Assembly (NCBI GenBank): GCA_022828595.1
Contig: JAKGHH010000006.1
Location: 12,954,499-13,018,498, forward strand
Source: Nelumbo lutea
Taxonomy: Eukaryota > Streptophyta > Magnoliopsida > Proteales > Nelumbonaceae
Direction of reading: 5' to 3'
DNA: 64,000 nt
Notes under the pieces: generated by a model
Database searches by the model: none
Told to the model about the DNA's origin: nothing
Seen by the model: only the letters and a program-made list of their open reading frames with translations
Program-made: the position numbers and the translations under genes
In this document: in pieces, positions 12,461 to 23,935 of the stretch
Numbering within the stretch: position 1 is the first letter of the stretch
Layout of the letters: the number at the start of each line of letters is the position of its first letter

Positions 12461-12468
12461 AAAATCTA
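12460..12468. repeat. 9-bp target duplication, left (TAAAATCTA)
   Basis: Identical to 13098-13106 and directly next to the inverted repeat of the MITE. Nine bases is the Mutator-superfamily size. Confidence 0.85.
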
Positions 12469-13097
12469 GGGAAAATCCCTAATTAGTACCTTGAACTTTG
12501 GGGGTTGTGTCACGTCAGTCCCCAAACTTCAAAATGTGTCTCTAAAATACCCTGAACTTTCAAATTGTGTCTAGGTACGTCACCATCGTTAGTTAACCAT
12601 TAGTCAACACTGTCACGCGACATCAGGTATGCATTAAATAATTTCAAAGTTGCAAAATTACCCTTTATGATTTTTTTATTATTTTACCCATTTTGTTTGA
12701 GTGTTAAAAGAAGGAAAGGGGAAGAAGGGTTAAGAAACTAGACAAGTGATCGTCTGGTTACAAATGATCATCGAACAGGGGAGCTTGAACAATGGAGCAG
12801 GAGCCTCAATAGTTGATTAGTTTCTAGTTTCATAACCTTTCTTCTCCTTTCCTTCTTCTAACACTCAAATGAAATGGATAAATGGTTAGAAAAAATATCA
12901 TAAAGGGTAATTTTGCCATTTTAAAATTATTTAATGCATACCTGATGTCACGAGACTGTGTTGACTACGGTAAACTAACGATAGGAACCTATTAGACACA
13001 ATTTGAAAGTTCAAGGTACTATAGAGACATGTTTTGAAGTTTGGGGACTGACTTGACACAACCCCTAAAGTTCAGGGTACTGTTCAGGAATTTTCCC
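12469..13097. mobile_element. MULE-type MITE with long inverted repeats (629 bp)
   Basis: The element starts GGGAAAATCCCTAATTAGTA and ends with the inverted match ...GGAATTTTCCC. The two arms are complementary over roughly 270 bp each, so the transcript or single strand would fold into one long hairpin. A perfect 9-bp duplication, TAAAATCTA, flanks it. It has no coding capacity. Related elements lie at 49910-50453 and 62440-62993. It sits between the two Helitron-like units. Confidence 0.88.
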
Positions 13098-13156
13098 TAA
13101 AATCTAATAACAGATTTATAACTCTTGACCTGAATTCCTATAACCTTTTCTAATAA

Positions 13157-14409
13157 CTAGTAAGTGTACACGTGCTTTGCACGTGCCGGTTCTAGATGAT
13201 GATAATGATAGTAATGATGTATCCAAAATCTTCTATAAACTTTATGTATATTTTACTTTTATATTTTTGTTTTTTTATTATTAATTGGATGTAGACTGTA
13301 AAATCCAAATTTGATTACATAAACACTTTATCCAAATATGTGATAATCGGGCAGAGTTGTGAAGTTTCAAGTATCATTGACAAGCCTATCTGCTTTGCTA
13401 AACTCTTCTTTTTGTAATGTTTTATCTTTTTGGTGTATCTTTTTCTTTGTACATTTACCAAAAAAATATAAGATTTAAATAGGGAGAATTGGAGGAGAAA
13501 TGTAGTAGTTCAATTTACAATTATAGATGTGTTCAATTTTTTCTATATCTTTTTTTTTATGTATTTCTATGTGTAAAAGTAATTTTGATATGTCATACTT
13601 ACTTTCTGTTTGATATGATAAATGTATGATATTATAATGTGCCTGAATGTTTTTCTTTTTGCAAAATTTATGTATTTTTATTTTATTAAATTTTATTATT
13701 TATTTACGACATTAAAGGATAACACATTTGACCCAAAAGTTGAACTATTGATCTTTGCCAAATAGTAAAATAATTTCATTTTTAGTTAGTTCTAAATTAT
13801 GTATTTCATTTCTATTATCAATAAAAATAATTCTTGTTTATTACACTTAGTTTTTTAATTGGATTAGTAAAAATATCATAAATGTGTGTAATTGTTTCTA
13901 CATTTTTGTTATTTTCTACATTTATTTCTATTTTAAAATTTGTTATTACCTAACTATGACTTCATAGGTTGACCATTTTGATTCGAATGGTTGAATTGCT
14001 TAGCCATCACTTGGATAAAGAACGGTTTTGTTTTTTGAGTCAGTTTTAAAATATATGGGTTTATATTGTTAAAAATATTGACATAGATCTAATTAGTAGC
14101 ATTTTTTAGTGAAAAATAACTTAAATATAGAATTTAATAAGAGAAAATGGGAGTTAATAACTTAATTATAAGACTTAATGAGAAGGGATTAAATGAGGTA
14201 GAAAATAATAATTGAACTTACATTTTCAACTCTTACAATTAGAGATAGACTAAATACACAAATATGGGCATTTTAATAGCCATTAAAGTTGGCATTAAAA
14301 CTGCAATAAAATGACTTTTATACCCTTTCTCAAACAAAAAAAAAATAGAGAGTAAATTTAGTCCAAAAAAACTCTCACTCTACATCGCCACTTTTATATA
14401 TAGTATAGA
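13157..14409 (-). mobile_element. Helitron-like element, both ends visible (1253 bp)
   Basis: On the minus strand it starts TCTATACTATATATAAAAG at 14409, after an A, and ends CTAG at 13157, before a T. Insertion between A and T without duplication is the Helitron rule. Eight bases before CTAG is a hairpin, CACGTGC-3 nt-GCACGTG (13169-13185), the expected termination signal. The body is AT-rich and has no helicase gene, so it is non-autonomous. Its body matches 10600-12460 in inverted orientation. Confidence 0.72.
13169..13185. terminator. Helitron 3' hairpin
   Basis: A 7-bp perfect stem (CACGTGC/GCACGTG) with a 3-nt loop lies eight bases inside the CTAG end. In Helitrons such a hairpin marks where rolling-circle transfer stops. 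Confidence 0.7.
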
Positions 14410-15599
14410 TATAGATAATGAACTTGCTTATTTGTCCACCCCAATTCAAATAGGACTGCAACTTGGGCTACCTAGGGTTAAAAAGAGAAATTAAACTTTG
14501 CACATTGTATATTCCTAAGTCATTCAGGGAAGCTCAATAAACAAAATAATGAGCATTTAGATACCTCTAAACAAATCAGATATTCCATACAACAACTTCA
14601 TTTGATCCTTTGCTCATTATTTGTTCATCAAACTAAAGTCTTATTTTGACCCCTTTATTTCATCGTAGAAGGGGTAAAAATTATTTTAAATTTGTATAAT
14701 CCTACTTATATTTTGTCCGTATGACAATCAAAGCTAGTTTAAACTCTTTTTTTTTCTAATTTTTGAAAAGGAACTTAATAGCTCAACCTTTATGAAACTT
14801 TAAATAAAAATAAAAGCTCAAAATGTGTTGGGGTTGTATCTTATTTTTCAACCACTAGATTATTTTTCAGAGTTAAATGAGAAAGAAGTTAGTCTTCTTT
14901 TGTTGGTGTAAGAGTGGAGCTTTTTTCTTTTGTTTTTGTTTTTTAGGCTGAGAGAGGAAAGGAAAAATGGGTGTAAAAGGGTTTAGGGTTGACTTAGAAT
15001 ACAAGCCACAAAGTAAACTGTATTGTTTCTCTGTTTTTTCATAGTAAAGAACAATTTTCGTCTCTCCCATGGGCATAGACTATAAGGCCGAATTATGTAA
15101 ATTCTTTGTATTATAGTAGTGTTTATTTTATTTGTATTTACTTAGATTTCGTAATTTTTATTACTATTAATTTTTTCTTGATTGATATTTAAAATACTTT
15201 GTGTGGGTGATTATTATGAGACCCCCAACGAAATGGTTATGTATTAATAGGAAAAACCTTAACCTTTCATTTTTTATATCATGTATCATATTTTATCAAG
15301 GAACTTCAAGTTTGGTCAAATAGTGAAAGTGAGCTTCTCTCAATAAATCAGTATCTTCTAAACAACAATTGTTTAGAGATCTAAAGAGTCTTCATATTCC
15401 TGCCCCCACCTATTAAATGAGAAAATTTGGGACCGAAAGCCTTGATAAAGGTTAGGAGTTAAGGGATTTGGATCAAACTACATGCTAAAATTGATTCATG
15501 AAGACGACATAGAAAAAATGGTGCACAAAAAAAAAAAAAAAAACCCAAAAGCAGCATTTGGTCTAAATACCATAGAACAAGCCACTATGGAGTCTGGAG
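14410..15599. other. Intergenic, no gene seen
   Basis: AT-rich. The 67-codon minus-strand open stretch at 14873-15076 is rich in Lys, Gln and Pro and looks like chance. An A-run of about 19 bases ends near 15543, beside the copia remnant. Confidence 0.4.
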
Positions 15600-16870
15600 T
15601 CTGATTACAGTTTGGACAGCAGAGTGTGGGATTCTAAGTAGGCTGGTGATTACTACCAAGGAAAGAGATATCAAATTGGCAATGACACTCCCATATGCCA
15701 TGGTCAGGGATGTTACACAACTGACAAACAATGGTGTTGCATCCTATACCACAACCTAAACCATCAGTGTAACCACGACGACCACCTCTACCTCTGCCAC
15801 GCTATGAATTTTTGCACGGCTACTAAGAGTTGTTCTTGTTGTCGGAGGAGGCAAGATTAGCAAAGGCATGGTCATCAGTTTTAATGGATTGATTGTTATC
15901 TCAAATCCAAGACTCGTGATTGTGCAGTTGACCAATAATATCAGAAATTCTTAATTTACCAAGATCAGATCAATTAGTAATAGTAGTAACAATGGATTCA
16001 TGTTTAGGTCCAAGTCTGGCTAAAATATATAGAACAAGATCATGTTTTGAAACAGGTTTAACAACAGTTGAGAGATTATTAGCAATACTCATGGCTTTTT
16101 TAACATACTTAGAAAAAGAAAATGTACATTTCTTGAGACTCTGAGGTTGTCTCCGTAGCTAGAGAACTCTGGATCTAGAGTGGTAAGCAAAAGAGTCTTC
16201 TAATGCACCCCAAACTTCGGCTGAGGAGGACATGCCTACAACCTAGCCGAGAACACCATCAGTAAGCTGAAACTATCCAGCTTAATACTAATTGATCCAA
16301 CTGATAACAATGATCATATGCTAGGTTGAAAGTCTTCCTTAATGGATCCTCTGTGTCATCGATCTCTTCAAGAGGAATTAGCATTTTTCCTTCAACCATT
16401 CCCATCATTTTGTGGGTTCTAAGAATAGGAAAAAGTTGTGCACACCATAGGAGATAGTTGTCGCAATTTAGCTTGATAGGTAAATAGTGTGTGATGTTTG
16501 GCATCGATGTTGCAGCTCCTAAGGTTACTGTTGAAACCAACAATCCAAGACTATTGGCTCCTTCAGTTGAACTATTGCTCAACGGCATGGTGATATTGTC
16601 TCTGATACCAAGTTTGAAATAAAGTAAAGAGAAGAAGAGATTGAAGAATGGTACAAATAGTGCACCTCACCAGAACCTTGTTCATTATACAATTGAGTTG
16701 GTAGAGTACAAGTACAACACTAATTACAACATGAAAGAAATAGGAAGATAAGAATTACCCATCTAGTTAAACTATAAGAGAAAGTGATTATCCTAGATAA
16801 ACTATAAGTGAGATTATCCAAATTTAGTGGTGTCTTTAATTTGGTTGCTATCTGATGAGGTGGCAACCTT
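15600..16870 (-). mobile_element. Ty1/copia remnant: 5' LTR, primer site and gag
   Basis: On the minus strand, LTR-like DNA from about 16870 runs into TGGTATCAGAGA at 16610-16599, the primer-binding site. Gag then begins at 16588: MPLSNSSTEGANSLG, later HYLPIKLNCDNYLLW, LDQLVLSWI, and a CCHC knuckle, CQLCNIPDHGIWEC (about 15735-15694). Protease, integrase and RT are absent, so the copy is truncated at its 3' end. The LTR ends ...AAACT before the primer site, again CT rather than CA. Its outer LTR end is not fixed. Confidence 0.8.
16259..16588 (-). pseudogene. Copia gag fragment
   Basis: A 109-codon open run with the gag motif NYLLWCAQLFPILRTHKMMG and the later LDQLVLSWIVSAY. It is related to the gag at 3285 but clearly diverged. 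The first ATG follows the primer-binding site closely, as in an intact element. A frame change after 16259 leads on to the zinc knuckle. Confidence 0.8.
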
Positions 16871-17079
16871 ACTCCTAATAGGAAGAACTCCCCCATCCAT
16901 TGTCGGCCTCGTTTCTCTCCAATTCTGCCACTTATCAGAAAACAGAGTTCAAATCCTCGTTGTGTATTGGAAACATCTCCTGATGATAGTACCAGAACTA
17001 ATGATGTTCCCAATACATGGCGGGGATGTGTTGTGGGGCATTGTGGGGCAGAGATGTGATCTCCAGAAAACAGGCTAGC

Positions 17080-17720
17080 TAAAGCAATACCTGCATCTAT
17101 TTGCAAGTTTTTGAGTATTCAGAGGTTGATCTTAGAGAAGAAGCTAAGTAGAAAACTTCTAGCGACCATAGGTTGTCTATCATACAATTAATACTCACCG
17201 AGATATTCTTTTCCAACAACACAATTTTACCAGTAAGGTTTCCTTCAAGCTTCAGCAATCTTCAAAACCTTCAAACGCTTGACCTCTCAAGAGATTATCC
17301 ATCGGGTATGTATTGATTTTCTTCAGCTGCCGTCCCAGTTATCGAAGTTACAGAACTTAAATATTGTCCTTTAATCTTCCCTGTCTTGTAAGCATACTAG
17401 AGTGGATTATCAAATTGAATATTTTCCGGTGAATGTTAGCAAGAACCGGGATTATTGGCAAACTCCTGAGTCCTGACATGGTTAGCTTCATTGTACGTTC
17501 ATCTCCATACTTGATTTATTAAGCAACAAACTGACGGGAACATTACCACCTTGGTCCTTGGGTAGAAATTATGACCAATCTCCCCTAGCTTCCTCAACCT
17601 ATCAAACAATGGCTTCCCCATGCATGGTTGGAAAAGGCTGTGAGGACCAATCCAATCTCTTCAAGGACAACCCTGGCTTGTGCGGAGCTCCAGTTCCTCC
17701 TCTACAGCACATGAGAGTTC
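17080..17720 (+). pseudogene. LRR-family protein pseudogene fragment
   Basis: In shifting frames the plus strand reads IPASICKFLSIQRLILE, LPATIG-like text, FPSSFSNLQNLQTLDLS, QLPSQLSKLQNL and LSNKLTGTLPPWSLG, ending NLFKDNPGLCGAPVPPL. These are plant extracellular leucine-rich repeats (IPxxIxxLxxLxxLxLS) followed by the C-terminal NPGLCG cap of receptor-like and PGIP-like LRR proteins. Stops, frameshifts and missing repeats show a dead fragment. No kinase or membrane segment is seen. The closest type I can suggest is the At1g33590-like LRR family, by inference only. Confidence 0.65.
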
Positions 17721-18317
17721 AGAACGAACCACCATGGAGCATGCATGATTATAATTTATTGTTGTTTCCGAAGAAATCCAAAAATGAAATAGAATCGACT
17801 TTTGTTTCTTTTATTATTCTATTAGGTGGTGAGGTTGAAATAATTGAAGAGATTTGTGATTTACCATTTTCTTTTTTTCACTTTTGCTACATCGATCGTA
17901 AGACATGTGCAAGCGAAGAGGTGAATGAGAAGAGAAGCTTATGGAATTTTCAAATTCCAATCAAAGATAGGCCTATAGAGGTGGTTTGGGAATTTGGGAA
18001 TTTGGCATAGTACGGAAATGAAAACATGTTGAGAAAAGCTTCAAAGAAAAGAGTAGAAGTCAAACTACCAAGAAGAAGAATTCTTTACTGAATAATTAAG
18101 AGAAAATTCAATATCAAAAATTGTCTAAATCTTCCCCTATCTACTATTTACATAGGCATACACCCTTATGGCTCCTACAAGAAAGTTTTATAATCTATGA
18201 AAACACTTCATAATAGAACTATACTAAAACTCTTCCAAAAGAAAGTCCAAATTGAACAAAAATTTGGAAATCATAATCTAATACTAATTTGGTTATTATG
18301 AAGTAGAATAGAAGTCT

Positions 18318-18490
18318 TGCACTGACACTATCTTGGTAAATTCGAGCTAAGATAGAAATTCCGTATTGGCGCTATCCTGGTAAATTCGAACTATGATGGA
18401 AATTCCGTGCCAAAATAGAAGTTCTGCATTGGTGCTAACTTGGTAGCTTCGAACTAAGATAGAAGTTTCATGCAGGTGCTAACCTGGTAA
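18318..18490. repeat. Imperfect tandem repeat, about 55-60 bp unit
   Basis: Three to four diverged copies of a unit like GCGCTATCCTGGTAAATTCG, followed by AACTAAGATAGAAATTCC. It lies between the LRR fragment and the gypsy remnant. Confidence 0.6.
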
Positions 18491-18589
18491 TTGATTACTT
18501 GGTTGGATCAGTGGCATCATCCAAACCTCTTATGTGTTTTGGAGTGGTCCCAACTTGCATAGAACTTATTAGCATTCTCCTATACTGCA

Positions 18590-18900
18590 CTAGAGTGGTC
18601 TCCAGTGTTTGACATTGAAAACATCATGGGTACGTATATGGCTAGGTAGCTTTAGTCTATAAGCATTCTCATTGATGACTTCAACTATCTCGTATGGTCC
18701 AACCTTCCTTGGTGCCAGCTTTCCATGTTGCCCAACCGGTAGGTGTTCCTATGTTAAAATGGCCCAAACATAGTCTCATGCATCAAATAATACTTTCTTC
18801 CTATATGTACTAAGATGGGTCTTTGAAAACCAACTTTGTAAATGTTTACTCAATTGGTCCAAATCTTGTACTACATTAGAATTGGGATAACGATTTTTAA
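18590..18900 (-). pseudogene. Ty3/gypsy integrase C-terminal remnant
   Basis: The minus strand reads DLDQLSKHLQSWFSKTHL, then DYVWAILT, then GKLAPRKVGPYEIVEVINEN, AYRLKLPSHI and THDVFNVKHW. This is the C-terminal part of gypsy integrase (GPY/F-type module), which binds target DNA. Two stops interrupt it. Upstream catalytic parts are not visible. DNA at 18050-18590 could be the matching 3' LTR, but no second LTR is present for comparison. Confidence 0.8.
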
Positions 18901-19237
18901 TGGTATTCCCGCTGACTTTAATATGCAGGTTAACATGAGTATGTGGTAACACTCAACCTATTTGTTTGGTTGCGTTACTTTTCAAATCACCTTGAAGAAG
19001 ATGAACAATACTGAATATGCAACTACCATAGGTTGGTTAACTCATTTAGATCTCATACAGGTATAGTGCTGACTAACATTGGCCTAAAATGTACAAATTC
19101 TTATGCTCACATGCACCCTCAGATTATATGTTGCCCGTCTTCGATTGATTAGTATCAGAAGAGACATCTCATGCTTTCTTGGAGGTTGTTTTCTAGGGTT
19201 GCTCTTATGAAGTCTCACTTACATGCTCCAACGCTAG

Positions 19238-19575
19238 GGGGTGTCAATTGGACTGGATTTGGTTCAATCTGATCTAGTCCAATGTGAATCCATTACAAAT
19301 GGACCAGGTCCAATCCAATCCTATGAATATTTTGGACCGGTCCAATTCAATGTCTAGACCATCCAATTTGTTTAAATTCGTCTTAATTTAGATTGGTTCC
19401 AACCCAAACCTGGTCCATTAACACTATTAATGGATTAGATATTGGTTCAATCCAACCCAATCCAATATAAATTCCCGATTCAAATTAATGTCTTGTTGAT
19501 CCGTCCAATCCATCCAAATTGATTTTGGATTGAACAGGGTCCAATCCAAAACTAGTCAATTGGCACCCTTACTCT
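19238..19575. mobile_element. MITE-like element with GGTGTCAATTGG ends
   Basis: The left end GGGTGTCAATTGGACTGGAT is inverted at the right as ...CAATTGGCACCC. The interior is made of many TGGATTGG/CCAATCC words in both orientations. No coding. No clean target duplication was found, so the superfamily is left open. Confidence 0.55.
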
Positions 19576-19744
19576 ACGCCTCTACCATTACTAGGCCAAA
19601 AGCCCAACAGGTTTGTTTTTCCACATTGAATTTATGATTAGACGCCCACTAGCCCCAAAGTGTTATGCTACTAGTCTATTCTCTTGATAGAATTATAAAA
19701 GCTTCTTTGTGGTGATAATCTTCTTGAAATCGATGACGGTTATT

Positions 19745-20360
19745 AATTAAGATAAACAAGTGTATAAGAATATAGTCTACTAGCGGGGGGTCGTGCGATG
19801 CATAGGATGGGGCACCCCTCCTTGTCCTTCGCCCCCATAAGTCAAGACACTCTACTCCATCCCCACCCTAACCCTAGTGGCAGGACAAGTTCAGGGTGAG
19901 GCACTCATTTCCCATCGAGGATGGGGAATCCCCAAATTTCCCCACCCTGAAGCAACCATCTAAAAATTCTAATTTATGGATATTTTACAAATATAATTAT
20001 AAGAATTTGGGGGTATTTCAAGATTGGATTATAACAATTTGGGGGTATTTCAGGCAGGAATTGGATTATGACAATTTGGGGGTATTTTATAAATGAAATT
20101 ATGGGATCTGAGGATTATAAGAATATGAGGAAAACTTAGAAATATTTTAAAAATCAATATTAAATCTATGATATTTTACTAATTTACCATCTGGTTTGGG
20201 GAATTATATGCAAACCCCATCTCTAATTTGGGCCAAAAATATTTTCTCTGTCCCCCACACTGCCTCTATCTCGTCCCCGTTTAAGATTTGAGAAAACTTG
20301 CTCCATTCGGGGCAAGGCAGGGTAGGGCCCTAGTTTTATAGGGAAAATTGTCATCCCTAT
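19745..20360. repeat. G/C-rich repetitive element with internal minisatellite
   Basis: Blocks of GGGG and CCCC words at 19785-19950 and 20190-20345 flank an AT-rich middle. At about 19990-20095 a unit containing GATTATAACAATTTGGGGGTATTT occurs three times, with variations. It looks like a decayed non-autonomous element. No gene. Confidence 0.45.
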
Positions 20361-21515
20361 AATTCTAATAATTTTCTACAACTAATTAACAAATAGTAAA
20401 TTAAATAACAATAAATTACAAAATTTTATAATAATTTCTAAAAAAATATTGAAATTGCTATTCATTAGTAGAAATGTATAGTAAATTAATTATTTACAAT
20501 AATAATAAATTAATGTAAATTATTTAGTTTTTAAGCCTAAATTATTTACCATTAATCAAAGTAAATGTAATTATAGTAAATTAATGTAATTATGGTAAAT
20601 TACATTATTCTTAATTAAAAGTAAACCATTTATTGCTAATTAATGTAAAACCAGGTATGGTCAAAGTCAACCAAGTGGTCTAGATCGGTGTGGATAGACT
20701 TAATAATTTTCCTAAATTATTTAATAATTATTTATTTAAATAATAATAATAATGGATTGTTATTTAAATAATCATGAAACAAATTCTAGTAGATTAATTT
20801 CTTAATTTAATTTTCCTAAATTTTTTAATAATTATTTAGTTGAATAATAATAATGGATTATTATTTAAATAGATTTGGATAATATTTTTTTCATAGATTA
20901 ATTTATTAATTTTTAAATTACTTATTTAAAAATAATTGTGGATTATTAGTTAAAGAGTTTCCCTAAATTATTTGATAATTATCAACTATAATTATTGATT
21001 TTATAGAAATTAGTAAATGATGCTAATTAGTAATATCTTTTATCAATAAATTATTATTGTAAAAATTTAATGAAAATTTATTAAATTACAATGATTAATG
21101 TAAATCATGCTAAAAGTTGAAATTTTGAACATTTATTAATAACCAAAAATTATTAAATAATGGATTGTTTATTAATTTTTTGATAGACTATTAAATTATT
21201 TAATATTTGCTAAATAAAATAATTATTTCATAATTTTTGGTAGAATCTTTTTCAGAAATTTTTAATAATTTTCATAACAGATGGATTATTAAACAATAGA
21301 TTATTTAACAATAATGGAAAATTCCATGAAAATATATGAAACATCGAATTCCCCTTATTCCCCTCTCTTTAATTTGCTTGAAATAACATCTATAGATATA
21401 AATATTGTTTGATTTGAAAAAAAAAACAAATCTTAATAAATTATGGCCCTATTTTTATGGGAAAGTGGAAAGAATAGAGGGGAATTAAAAATAAAAGTGA
21501 AACATATATCAAGTA
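20361..21515. other. AT-rich non-coding tract
   Basis: Low-complexity A/T DNA with many ATTATTTAAATAAT-type words in both orientations. Nothing coding or structural can be supported. Confidence 0.5.
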
Positions 21516-21903
21516 GGTGTTTGACATCAGTGTTGGGCATGTCTGGGTTGATTTTTTGTTTGGAAGCGATGCTGCCACATAGGTTGTTTTCTGAAAAAAC
21601 AGCACCGGTTTTGTTTGGTACTAGTGTTGTAGAACCGTTTCAGCATTGGTCATATTATCCAACGCCCAAGGTGATGCCACATCATTGCATCGCTGGCATC
21701 AACATATTGTTTTTTTGAGAAAACATTGAATTCAGCATTGCTTCAGACCACACTTTCCTGATTTCCAAGGCATGGTCTGAAACAACATTTTTTATAGAAA
21801 AATGGTACCAAATAAGAGGCCATTTTTTGAAGCACCGCTTTTTTTATGTGGTGCCTACATGGCATCATTCTCAGAAAATGGCATCAATGCCAAACACCAC
21901 CTA
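21516..21903. mobile_element. MITE-like inverted-repeat element
   Basis: Starts near TAGGTGTTTGACATCAGTG and ends with the inverted match ATGCCAAACACCACCTA. Internal words such as AGCATTG and TGGCATCA recur in both orientations, so it can fold on itself. No coding and no certain target duplication. Confidence 0.55.
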
Positions 21904-22591
21904 AGTTAATTAAGGAGAGAAGTTAGATTGTTATAGAAAGTGAAAGACTGAGTTGTGGGAGGAGAAAGAGAACCCAATGGGAGAGATCAGCTTCAATCAG
22001 TGCAAGTCCATGCTCACACAGTCACACCATTCGAACAGCCTCTTGCAACCTTACATTGGGAAAATCTCCCCATGAAATAAAACATAGAAATACGGAGATA
22101 TTCTCAATGCAAGGCTGTAAAGGCTTTTCAAACGGTATTCAAACAACCCTTGCATTGACTGAAACCGATCTCACAATGGAAATGGAGAGGAATAAAAAGA
22201 GAGTGCTAAGATGACAAATTAGAAGTGATGGGAAGGGGGAGAGGAGAGAGAGTCAAATAATGTAGGGTTGGATAATGGAGCAAAGAGAAGCAAAGTGCTC
22301 GTTCGTGAAGTTTGACTTGGAAACAATAGTGAAAGCAACTTCATTGCATTAAGCCGAGGACAAAAATTGCACCGGATTAATGTGGGACACATGGTTACAA
22401 CATTGGTAGTAATATTATATTTTGTAGATCTTTGGCATTTCACAGTTCGTTTTACTAACCTTGAAAAAGGTATTAGATTGCTTCTGGGCCAATCTAAGTG
22501 TACTTATTTTGCTCACGGTCACGGTGGTCATACACTGACCAGTCGTGCACCAGGCTATACTTTTACAATCACATACAGCTATGGGTTATAT

Positions 22592-22895
22592 CAAGGTTTT
22601 ACAACCGTCATTAACCCGGACGGTTGGACCATTCGGCCCAGGAATCGTTTAGGAAACCAGTTCCATTTTATCCTAAACCCATTTTGATCAAAAAACCATC
22701 AAAAAAGTCAATAACCCATTGACCCATATGGTCAAACCGTTGACCCATTAACCCATTCAACAGTTCTTGACTTTTTTCTAATTTTATTTTTTTTAATTGT
22801 CAAAACGGGCCACCCATTCAAACCAGACAATCGGTCCATCAACCCAGAAACCGGTGGCCAGCGGTTCCATTTCCGGGTGGTTTTTTAAAACGTTG
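22592..22895. mobile_element. hAT-type MITE (304 bp)
   Basis: Begins CAAGGTTTTACAACC and ends with the inverted GGTTTTTTAAAACGTTG. The flanks are a perfect 8-bp duplication, GGTTATAT, at 22584-22591 and 22896-22903. Eight bases and a CA start are hAT features. The interior is a string of GGTTGACC/CCATTGACC-like words and is non-coding. A related copy with its own 8-bp duplication is at 63588-63872. Confidence 0.83.
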
Positions 22896-22903
22896 GGTTA
22901 TAT

Positions 22904-23214
22904 TATATATGTAAAGTTAAACCATAGCAAGAACCAGAAGGCAGCTGGAGTGGGATCAGACACCCATGACTGATATCCAGCCCTCCTAAGCATTTTACAT
23001 AGATGGGAAACAAATCCAGTACCAAATTATACCACAATTGCTCAACCCCTTTTTTTAGACCAGAAAATATAAGAATAGTTTTCAGATTTCTCCTCGGAAA
23101 CAAGATAATTTTATTTTACACTTGAATTTATTGTAAATCCTGCCTCTCCATTTTTCTTATTTTTTGAACCAGAGTTTCAACATATTCTAAATAATTAGCA
23201 TCTAACAGCTGCAA

Positions 23215-23246
<32 letters not shown>

Positions 23247-23755
23247 AAAGAAACATAAAAGGTAAAAAGAAAAACATTTGACAGCACCAGGAACAACCGA
23301 ACAATTAATTACGGTGAATGCTCAAAGCCTCGAACAGAAAATGAGAAAAGAAATGAATACTTCTTTATAGACGCTTTCATTATCCTTTTATACATAACAA
23401 TAAAAGTCAAAAGAAGAGAGGCACAAGACAATGTGTAAATGAACAGATCGCCAATCTGAGAGTTTGTAACTTTAAAGATTATACCTCATCTATTGTTTGC
23501 TTTTCTTTCTTTTTTTTTTTCCCTTTTTTTCAGCCTATTTTACAGCCCTCAAGGGATAAGATGGAAATATAATATGGATATACCTATTCGAAAGCTACAT
23601 ACAGGCCAACTAATAAAAGAATTTCACAGCATATTACATGGAAAAATGACAAACAGCTATACGATGAGCCCCCTGAAAGAAAACCCAGGACGGATTAGAA
23701 ACTCGGCTAAGTTTAAGCAGATCCATCAGTCCATAGTACCAGGTGGATCTACTCT
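22904..23755. other. Between MITE and kinesin polyadenylation signal
   Basis: Contains an A-rich (AAAAT)n stretch near 23215-23250 and a T/C-rich tract at 23500-23535. No separate gene is seen. The kinesin 3' end probably falls in its right part. Confidence 0.4.
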
Positions 23756-23761
23756 TTTATT
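23756..23761 (-). terminator. Candidate polyadenylation signal of the kinesin gene
   Basis: AATAAA on the minus strand, about 90 bp after the stop codon. The spacing is plausible for a plant 3' UTR, but the cleavage site is not shown by sequence alone. Confidence 0.4.
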
Positions 23762-23849
23762 ATGTTAAGGCCATGAAAAACAGCAAATTCAAAAAAAAAA
23801 TTGAAATTTACTTTTGTATGACCTTCAGTTAAAGGGCATGTATATGTTG

Positions 23850-23935
23850 TTAGGAAGTGAAAGCAATGATCCTATCTGCAATCTTTGTGCGACAAATCGG
23901 ACATTCAGAACAAGCGAGTGAACAAGGTTTGCACA
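23850..23935 (-). CDS. KIN7D: Kinesin exon 24, second half of RING and stop
   Basis: Residues 1069-1096: [20 protein letters not shown] then DRIIAFTS and TAA. Completes the RING with C1070, C1073, C1080 and C1083. Intron 23 is only 73 bp. Confidence 0.95.

Noticed and set aside
16827..17078. 83-codon plus-strand open stretch
   Set aside because: Opposite the copia LTR and LRR fossil; no recognisable protein text.
16720..17106. 128-codon minus-strand open stretch
   Set aside because: It crosses the copia LTR and the adjoining LRR fragment in a wrong frame; no domain.
18050..18590. 3' LTR of the gypsy remnant
   Set aside because: Position would fit, but no second copy, TG/CA ends or duplication can be shown.
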